Positions 58,801-64,000 of a stretch of DNA of 64,000 nucleotides are shown here, one piece after another. Every line of letters begins with the position of its first letter. Position 1 is the stretch's first letter. The notes beneath the pieces were generated by a model. That model saw only the letters and a list, made by a program, of their open reading frames with translations, searched no databases and was not told where the DNA came from. Made by a program: the position numbers and the translations under genes. The DNA lies in assembly GCA_964019055.1 (NCBI GenBank), contig OZ025208.1, positions 11,525,097 to 11,589,096 on the forward strand, written 5' to 3'. This stretch comes from Anthopleura xanthogrammica. Lineage: Eukaryota; Cnidaria; Anthozoa; Actiniaria; Actiniidae.

Positions 58801-59421
58801 CAGGCTGTGGTGCCTTTCTCTAGAATAGGCAAAGAGTTAATATTAGATATGCACCAACAAAACACCAACTCAGGACAAGGAAGGTTAGTAGTAGTGTGTA
58901 TCCAGAGGACAATAGACACACTGAGTATTTACTGTTCAATATTTACTTGTTTAAGCCCCACAGCGCTCTTTAAATTTTTAGTGTCTCGGTTGCGGCGCTT
59001 ATTCAGGGGGAAGTGCTTATTTGAGGGCGGCGCTTTGGATATTTTGCTCTCATATGTGACATATGGGGGGGCGGCGCTTAATTGGGGATGGCACATGAAG
59101 GAGTAAATACGGTATTCGAAAATGTTGACCTGTGTTGACAAAATTGATATGGAAGAGGCCCATATCTTGGTTGTTAGAAGGTTGTTAGAAGATTATTACT
59201 TCCTTCCTCACTTCCACTCCCTACCTTCCTCCTTTCCTTTCTCCCTTCCTTTTTTCCTTCCTTATTTTATTCCAAATCAAATGAATGAGTCATTCATTAT
59301 CTCATTAATTCGTTTTTTTATCCATCTCAACAGCATCAAGTCACCAGACAGTTTTTCTGATGATTTCTTGCCAGACATGTCTGTTGAGTCTCAGATTCTA
59401 TCAGAATCATTGATCAAGAAG
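41376..59421 (+). CDS. OXR1: OXR1/NCOA7-like LysM-GRAM-TLDc protein, 3' end outside window
   Basis: Twelve exons seen: 41376-41482, 42356-42567, 43338-43417, 47907-48014, 51155-51241, 51493-51633, 52478-52668, 53482-54239, 54741-54954, 55186-55303, 58804-58883 and 59334-59421; 728 aa, phases consistent. The proposed start reads MGCGSSSNRTE, an N-myristoylation and palmitoylation type leader; this first exon is less certain. LysM is about aa 130-175 (VEYSVGSTDTVAKIALKFN, LPSHMLYPGQVLYVPE). GRAM-like region about 230-309 (GVVNGVMLVTPQSVIFNP). A long acidic, Ser-rich linker is in the 758-nt exon, followed by LLYLCIRISKKHWC and an acidic EEEPDEDEEPVEDEE stretch, then MSVESQILSESLIKK, which in the family directly precedes TLDc. 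The TLDc exons must lie past 64000. OXR1/NCOA7 proteins protect against oxidative damage and bind the V-ATPase. Confidence 0.9.
41640..41741 (+). promoter_or_regulatory. Possible alternative 5'UTR exon of the OXR1-like gene
   Basis: A segment ending CCGAATCAAG is followed by the donor-like GTGAGCG at 41742. It has no useful ATG. It could be an alternative leader spliced to 42356. Confidence 0.25.
43905..44090. repeat. Dispersed repeat copy, 'CCAGAATTGGAACTT' family
   Basis: Matches 26985-27150 (CCAGAATTGGAACTT, TTGAGCCAGAAACAAGGTAT, CATGACCGG). Confidence 0.7.
44330..44960. repeat. 127-bp tandem repeat, about 4-5 units, in OXR1 intron 3
   Basis: GAAGAAATGAGACTTGTGGA starts at 44461, 44588 and 44715, and a variant at 44842, exactly 127 bp apart. 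Each unit holds two related halves (GATGCTAAAAATATATAAAT and GATGCTAAAAATAAGTGAAG), so the unit itself arose by an older doubling. Confidence 0.95.
45447..45560 (+). mobile_element. Decayed SINE
   Basis: GGTTTGATTCCAGGGCTTGC head with a CAAATGCAGTAGAGTTTTTT body; same family as 31700-31850. Confidence 0.5.
45837..46025. mobile_element. MITE with ~40-bp inverted ends
   Basis: GTGAAGCATGACGTGCCAAA then CTTGTTTTTATGAG, inverted at 45984-46025 (TTTGGCACATCATGCTTCAT). Confidence 0.8.
46364..46419. promoter_or_regulatory. Pair of RFX X-box-like sites in OXR1 intron 3
   Basis: GTTGCTATGGTAAC (46364-46377) and GTTGCTAGGCAAC (46407-46419) both fit the palindromic RFX X-box (GTTRCC-N-GGYAAC type), 29 bp apart. 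A donor-like GTAAGT follows at 46551, so an internal promoter with its own leader exon is possible. Confidence 0.5.
47780..47846. repeat. GAAT / GATT tetranucleotide microsatellite
   Basis: (GAAT)n then (GATT)n, about 60 bp upstream of the LysM exon. Confidence 0.9.
48490..48815. repeat. Two-copy tandem repeat, ~155-bp period
   Basis: GATGTTTTTGGACTGTTTAT occurs at 48492 and 48642, each followed by AAGGCTTGTATCAAGGTATT and GATATGGCTTTCAAAT. Confidence 0.85.
48950..49097. mobile_element. Foldback MITE, second copy of 18717-18864
   Basis: GGTTGTACGAAGGGTGGATA and the full inverted arm; same length and structure as the RPS8 intron copy. Confidence 0.9.
49409..49630. mobile_element. MITE of the 'GTGGTTCCAAAAAATA' family, one decayed end
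   Basis: GTGTGGTTCCAAAAAATAAC, GAGGATATTTGAAAAAGGAT and TTCTTCCATAC match 55337-55800. The right end (TTTTTGGAAATACAC) is degraded. Confidence 0.75.
50229..50408. mobile_element. MITE of the 'GCTGGGTTTCA' family, intact ends
   Basis: TAGCTGGGTTTCA at the left and TGAAACCCAGCTA at the right, with subterminal TCAGCTGA on both sides. About 180 bp. Confidence 0.85.
52092..52264. mobile_element. MITE with ~55-bp inverted ends
   Basis: CCATCTTGAAAGGTAGCCAT and CATGAGGT.ACCTT are inverted at 52215-52264. Confidence 0.85.
52761..53163. mobile_element. 403-bp near-perfect palindromic foldback element, OXR1 intron 7
   Basis: Arms of about 190 bp run from ATAGGCCATTTCAGAAACGA (left) to its complement ending at 53163. 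They converge at ACAAAGAATGTATGGTTA and its complement around a GGGG...CCCC centre. Mismatches are scattered and few. No open frame. Confidence 0.93.
53165..53303. mobile_element. MITE, 'GACCCCTTGCA' family, second copy
   Basis: ATAGACCCCTTTCATG at the left and GCAAGGGGTCTATAGG at the right; TCAATCTCCTGAGAATTG interior as at 38378. It directly abuts the palindrome. Confidence 0.75.
54525..54715. repeat. Polypyrimidine low-complexity tract
   Basis: CTTCC/CTTGCTT-rich degenerate repeats before the exon at 54741. Confidence 0.75.
55337..55800. mobile_element. MITE carrying a second, nested MITE
   Basis: The outer element has inverted ends TGTGGTTCCAAAAAATATCC and its complement, with CCACCATGGAGG near both. 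It is interrupted by a different inverted-repeat element at 55430-55692. Confidence 0.85.
55430..55692. mobile_element. Nested MITE with ~73-bp inverted ends
   Basis: GCATCAAGCATTCTGCGCTA, GCTCTAAGCGCATGCTCAGG and GGATTAAAAAGTGGGATAAT are inverted in the right arm (55620-55692). Confidence 0.88.
57207..57367. mobile_element. MITE with ~60-bp inverted ends
   Basis: ACTGTGGTTTTGATTATTCT and GAACCCAGACATT are inverted as AATGTCTGGGTTTGCAGAAT...AAAACTGCAGT. Confidence 0.85.
57823..57997. mobile_element. MITE of the 'CTTGGGCGTAATG' family, intact
   Basis: AGCTTGGGCGTAATGTTTTC at the left end, its complement at the right, about 43-bp arms that also share TGTGTCATTC. Confidence 0.9.
58362..58687. 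mobile_element. MITE with ~65-bp inverted ends
   Basis: TTACAGTCAAAACAGCTCAA, GCGTACCCCCCTAG and CCATTAATGA are inverted at 58622-58687. Confidence 0.88.
58952..59113. mobile_element. Fragment of a DNA transposon end
   Basis: On the minus strand it starts TACCGTATTTACTCCTTCAT and carries repeated GCGCCGC blocks (AATTAAGCGCCGC, AATAAGCGCCGC). Only one end is seen. Confidence 0.55.
59210..59270. repeat. CTTCC polypyrimidine tract
   Basis: Upstream of the exon at 59334; simple repeat. Confidence 0.8.
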
Positions 59422-59533
59422 GTATGAAAAGACATTCCAGGACAAAACATATTAAAATCTAGAACACTATCAACGATGATGATGATGTTGATCAGAATGA
59501 CGATGACAACGGCGACGACGACGATGATGGTGG

Positions 59534-59748
59534 TGGTGATGATGGTGATGGTGATGGTGATGGTGATGGTGATGGTGATGGTGATGGTGATGGTGATGGT
59601 GATGGTGATGGTGATGGTGATGGTGATGGTGATGGTGATGGTGATGGTGATGGTGATGGTGATGGTGATGGTGATGGTGATGGTGATGGTGATGGTGATG
59701 GTGATGGTGATGGTGATGGTGATGGTGATGGTGATGGTGATGGTGATA
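59534..59748. repeat. (GGTGAT)n hexanucleotide microsatellite, about 35 copies
   Basis: Nearly uninterrupted array in the OXR1 intron directly after the exon ending at 59421, preceded by GAC/GAT imperfect repeats. Length is divisible by three, so all six frames are open; this is not coding. Confidence 0.97.
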
Positions 59749-59759
59749 TGCATTCTTAC

Positions 59760-59930
59760 CTAGTTCAAAAAGTTTACCTAAAAAATAGGTACATGTTTTG
59801 AACATGTTCAAAAATCTTGCCTATGAGTGGTAAATAATTTGAACATGTTCAAAAAGTTTACCTATTTGTAGGTAATCTTTTGAACTAGGCAAACTTTATC
59901 AACATGTTCAAGAAATTTGCTTATCTTAAA
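59760..59930. repeat. Degenerate ~40-bp repeat with GAACATGTTC palindromes
   Basis: GAACATGTTC at 59800-59809 and 59841-59850, CAACATGTTC at 59900-59909; each is followed by an AAAAA/TTTACCTA-like segment. Confidence 0.7.
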
Positions 59931-60617
59931 TTCCTTCATATTTCCGCCAAATGTGGGTGGTAATCCTTGACTACTATATATTTTCCTTTTCGATGATAAT
60001 ACTTTCAAGGGACATTCTTTTTAGATGTTCATAGCATTTTTATATTAAATTTTATGAAAAAAATTCGATTTTTTTTTAGCGGTGTTGTAAGGACAACTAC
60101 TTCTCCATCAAATTAATTAGTTATTCTAGCATATCATTTTATTGAATATTGAGGTAATTTCTCAACTTTGTAATTTTATAAAAGTTTAGGTATTTTCTCA
60201 ATTGCATGTTTCATTTTGTAGAACATGATATCTCAGTAGTGATTGATAACTGGCCAAACAATAAGTGTGATTAATATTTGACTTTGGAACCCTATTTTCT
60301 AAATAAAATGTGAAAGAAAACGACTCAACATAGATGTAGTATTTATTTATAGATACTTTAACATATAAAATAACGATAACAAACTTGAATAGTTACCCTT
60401 CCACAAGTTCTCTTCCATTGCCTATTGAAAGCTATTTAACAAAATTTACTAACATGAATGTAATACCTATAGGTTTTTCAATTCTGGCTTTGACGAAATG
60501 TTAGGTTCCTATTTCTACGATTTCTTCCATTGATATCGTTTTTAGAAAATAGTCTGAGAACTAATAACATAGTTGTTCTTTTTCAACGTTCAAAACTTTG
60601 AATGAATGAGAAAGTTT

Positions 60618-62016
60618 TCATTTTAGCATTTTACCATGGACTTTCTTCCATTCAGTTCTTACTTTTTCTAAACATCGCTTTTGCCATTTTTCGCTCTCTT
60701 TTAGGAAGATTTCCTTTAGTTCAAGTGATGTGGTAGAATTGAAAATATCCATAATCGTGCTCTTTCTAGGTAGGTATGGCCTCTGCAACTCTGATTGGAA
60801 ACACGTTACGTTGGTTTGAGTATCATCAGTGCTCCAGTTTGATTTTGCATAGAACGATGACGCAATGCTTTCCCTTTCTTCTGCCTTTTTTCCGTCCAAC
60901 CATTCTTCTACTCGATTTTCTAAAGTCAACTTAGCAGTCGGCAGCTCTGGTTTGTTTTGTTTAATCTCATATGCAGCTTTATTCTTAATTGCTTTAACGG
61001 TGTGTTTACCGAGGTATCTTGATGTCTTGGAAAGCTTTTCCACTTCTTTCACACTTGGACAAATACCACGTTTCAGAAACTGGGCAAACTTCTCTCGTAA
61101 TTCTTTAAGAGTATTCTTGGAAAAGCTTTCTGGTCGACCTGTAGTTATACGACTGTCTTTTCCATTTTCCTCTACCTCTGCGGGTGACACCGCTTTTTCC
61201 TGTGGCACTTCTTTCTCTTCTAGCTCGAGGTCTTTGTTCTGATGTCCAATAATATCACCTAGCCCCAATCTTTCTTGATTTTGTTCACTGGCTTGAGATT
61301 GTAGTTTCTCTTTGTTTAATCTTCGGTAAAATCTGATTTCAGTTGAAAGGTTGTGTTCTAAAAGCTGAGCATGAGGTTCTTGTCGTTTCATGTCATCTGA
61401 CGCCACAACTGTTGACGAGGTTTTTCGGAGAAGAGTTGGGTTGAGATTCTTCTTGATGCCAACCTTTTTGGCAAACAATCCAGCTCTTCTCTCAGCCGAG
61501 GAAGATTCAAGAGGCTCTCCTGATGTGCTGACAAAAACAGGACGTTTGTCATTCGGCTTTTCGTCATCACTCACAAGCAGTGGTCTACATTTGTTAATGA
61601 ATAGCAAAATCAGGCGGTGTAGTTCTGAAGAGAGGCTCGGTTAAGAAGTTCCTTTGTGTTCGACAGTTTTGTGGCTGTGAATTGCTAAGGAGTACTGCTT
61701 CTGCCCATTGACATCCACTTCCTTCGCCTTCATCACATCCTTGATACTGAGATTGGCAACAATTCTAGATCGACACAATGTCTCTATAAATACCCTTGTA
61801 ATTAAATAATCTCTTGCTATGATGACCTGTTCTTTCGTAGTTGAGACGTCTTGGTTTTCTTCGTCATCACAACTGTAAAGGAAATCCTTTAACTTTAACA
61901 GAGATCCTGTGAGCAATCTTAGATGTTCCTTCTCTGGCATTTCATCCACGTCTTTTTCCAATTTCTTCTTCCTGCTTCTTCTTCTGTTGAAATACTTGAT
62001 TTCGATTAGATGTTTT
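60618..62016 (-). pseudogene. Tyrosine recombinase (Crypton-like) gene, broken by a stop
   Basis: One minus-strand frame from about 62010 to 60618 is interrupted by a single in-frame TAA (61643-61641), with similarity on both sides. Upstream of the stop: ARDYLITRVFIETLCRSRIV (catalytic Arg region) and SHKTVEHKG (catalytic Lys region). Downstream: RPVFVSTSGEPL, NPTLLRKTSSTVV (second Arg; Thr in place of the usual His), LLEHN (His) and RFYRR (Tyr nucleophile). A Lys/Glu-rich C-terminal part of about 230 aa follows, containing FAQFLKRGICPSVKEVEKL, perhaps a Myb-like helix bundle. The layout matches YR proteins common in cnidarian and fish genomes. No ATG fits the long frame; another frame starts MKTSNRNQ near 62014 and stops early, so the 5' end is uncertain or split. 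It lies antisense in the OXR1 intron. A domesticated gene with read-through cannot be excluded. Confidence 0.65.
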
Positions 62017-62760
62017 CATCTATCATAAAATAAAATATAATTAATCACTCTACAGAAGTCGAGCTCAGTGGGATGTTCATAAATACATACGAATAATATT
62101 AAAATATAATTATTCGCATTGGCTCTTTTTGATTATATAAAGAACTGAAATACGGAAAATTTAAAGTCCTTCGCTGGCTGAGTCTGCACTTTAAGGGCTT
62201 CCCTTCTTTCATTCAGTCACGTTTAATCACGAGGATCAACTAAGAAAACAAATAACTATATATACATTTAATATTCGGCTTATCAAGTAATCATATGATT
62301 TCAGCAATTATTCTTATAAAGCATTAAGGTTTCCTGCCATGAATCAAGTAAGACAAAAACCACGTGGAATGGTCTGTGAAAACTTACATCTCCAGGCACT
62401 CCTCTTTTAAACAAATAAAAGATCAAAAGGCAAGAAAAGCGATGAAGCTAATCCTTAAAAAATGTTTTCCTGTTTTAGTCAGAATATCAGGAAGAAAAGA
62501 ATAGATATACAAGACTGTTTTTTTTTTCTTCAAAAAGTGACTAAATTTTCTAATGCGATGGAGTCACTCGGTCTAAATAAGAGCTCAAAAAGAAGATCTC
62601 GAAATAAAACTTAAAGCTGTTTAACGAGAAAGTTTAAAAAAAAAAAAAAGAAATTGTCCTTTAATTGCATTGGGGCTTCAGAATATTACACAAAAAAGGA
62701 AAAAAAGCATTAAGAACTCACCTTCTCATGTGATGCTGATTCGGAGATGTCTTGTCGGCG
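62017..62760. other. No gene recognised
   Basis: AT-rich intron DNA. On the minus strand a donor-like GTGAGTTC near 62728 follows a short ATG frame that stops quickly; it could be a 5'UTR exon for the recombinase gene, but support is weak. Confidence 0.35.
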
Positions 62761-62768
62761 ATTGTTGT

Positions 62769-62782
62769 ATTGCCATAGTAAC
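62769..62782. promoter_or_regulatory. RFX X-box-like site
   Basis: ATTGCCATAGTAAC, a near match to the RFX palindrome. Confidence 0.4.
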
Positions 62783-63307
62783 GTAAAAAACCGGTGAAAA
62801 ATAAGAGACTGAGTACAAATCCCTAGTGTTGTGTTTTCTTCAAAGCTTTTCGTTATTTTATCCGCTTTCATTACTTTCTTGTTCGTTTCCGATTAATTTT
62901 ACGATTGCTAGTGGTTTCCTTAATTAAGTCAGTGCAAAATTTAGAATTTAACGAAAACAACTATTTAAAAAAAAAATTAATATGTCTGAAAAGGCAGTTT
63001 TGTCAAAAAACCGTCTTTGCTCGACACTGAATGCTACTGACGACAAACGAAAAAGAAAGAAAAACATTTATAATAAATAATATGAATAAGAAGAAATAGA
63101 ATTAATTACAGCAAGAATAATAGGTTGATAAGGAATGATTCAATCATTTTAAAAGGTTAGGAGGAGCTAGCTTGATGCGTTTATCTCAATTACTTTGACG
63201 AACCCCTAGTTCAGTTTCAAAATTCAACATATATTCCTGTAACAATTTTACAAGTAAGAAATGAATCTTAAATTTTTGGTAGCACACGGCGCCGAGGATT
63301 TTTAAAG

Positions 63308-63358
63308 CGGGGTGGGTGGCGGAGGGGGGAGGGGGAGGGGTGGGGTAGTGGAAGGGGA
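63308..63358 (+). other. G-rich tract, potential G-quadruplex
   Basis: At least six runs of three or more G within 50 bases (GGGGTGGGTGG, then GGGGGG, GGGGG, GGGG, GGGG). Confidence 0.7.
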
Positions 63359-63490
63359 GATGGTGTTGGGACTACAATATGAAAAAAACTTTAAGTTGAT
63401 TATATTCGGTTGTTTTTCCCCCTTTTGATCTGAATAGTAAATCGGTTTATTAGGGAAGCCAGTTTGTAAAACTTAAACGCTTTTAGTTTG

Positions 63491-63504
63491 GTTTCCATGA
63501 CAAC
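63491..63504. promoter_or_regulatory. RFX X-box-like site
   Basis: GTTTCCATGACAAC, matching the X-box with imperfect dyad symmetry. Confidence 0.45.
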
Positions 63505-63671
63505 CGTAAAGTTAACCCTAACATATATCTTGCTGTATTTTCTCCCAAAAAAAACAAACTAACATTATTCTTTCATATACTTACTTCTATTGCTCTTAAC
63601 ATGACATATCTTAAGAAATTTATCAAATATTTTATATTTTTTCATTTTTTCTTTTCGTTAAATTTCGCATG

Positions 63672-63685
63672 GTTGCCATGGCAAC
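63672..63685. promoter_or_regulatory. Perfect palindromic RFX X-box
   Basis: GTTGCCATGGCAAC, an exact 14-bp palindrome and the textbook high-affinity RFX site. X-boxes mark promoters of cilium genes in animals; no gene start is visible within the remaining 315 bp. Confidence 0.6.
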
Positions 63686-64000
63686 ATACAAGTTTCAATA
63701 CTCTACACAGAAAGTAATTACAAGGGTTAGTTAGTATGCTTAGTGTGAACGCTAAATATCAAATTTCGATTTTTTTAGAACAGTCTAATTTATCGCCAAA
63801 AATGTCCAATAAATTACTTATAAATGGATTGTCCACCCGAATAGAATGGCAATTGAGAAGGAAATGGTTTATTTTATTATGCACACACAAATTTTTAATT
63901 CACTATGTCGAATTTGTGCCTGAAAAACGGAAAAGAATTTTTTTGCACTTGTTCAAATTCTTTGCCTAGAGCAGTATTTTGCTTAAAAATAAAAAAATAC

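Noticed and set aside
59391..59811. Poly-His, poly-Ile/Thr and poly-Met/Val proteins
   Set aside because: All are translations of the same hexanucleotide microsatellite.
60865..61242. Plus-strand frame over the recombinase
   Set aside because: Shadow of the minus-strand recombinase frame, which carries the catalytic motifs.
59433..64000. TLDc exons of the OXR1-like gene
   Set aside because: Expected next, but no TLDc motif is visible on the plus strand; they must lie beyond the window.

Overview
The window is AT-rich animal DNA. Genes are split by many GT-AG introns packed with short inverted-repeat elements, SINE fragments and microsatellites. The protein content (a macin antimicrobial peptide, PAN/EGF/fibrinogen and PAN/EGF/discoidin secreted proteins, an intron-rich Tudor/LOTUS germ-granule protein) points to a cnidarian, most likely an anthozoan such as a stony coral. 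That assignment is inference from gene families and repeat style.

Layout. 1-2500: AAT-rich tandem repeats and a 75-bp minisatellite array. 2561-10199 (minus): two tandem secreted-protein genes with almost identical signal peptide, PAN and EGF exons but different last domains, discoidin (F5/8C) in one and fibrinogen-related (FReD) in the other. A LINE remnant, a SINE and a 450-bp inverted repeat lie between and around them. 11287-13805 (plus): a macin-type antimicrobial peptide gene with TATA box, 5'UTR exon and a repeated upstream module. 15729-19814 (minus): ribosomal protein S8 in six exons, with a C/D-box snoRNA in intron 3 whose guide matches a conserved 28S rRNA segment. 20442-37671 (plus): a 26-exon TDRD7-like gene (two LOTUS and four Tudor domains, about 1198 aa), divergent from RPS8 across about 630 bp. 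41376 to beyond the window (plus): an OXR1/NCOA7-like gene (LysM, GRAM, acidic linkers) with 12 exons seen; its TLDc exons should lie past base 64000. 60618-62016 (minus): a broken tyrosine-recombinase (Crypton-like) gene. 62700-64000: three RFX X-box-like sites and a G-rich tract.

Functional themes: surface recognition and innate immunity in the first 14 kb, ribosome production (RPS8 plus a probable 28S 2'-O-methylation guide), germ-granule RNA regulation (TDRD7) and oxidative-stress/V-ATPase biology (OXR1). Exon models were built by hand; the phases of every junction in the five main genes agree and each complete gene closes in frame. Nothing was searched against a database.
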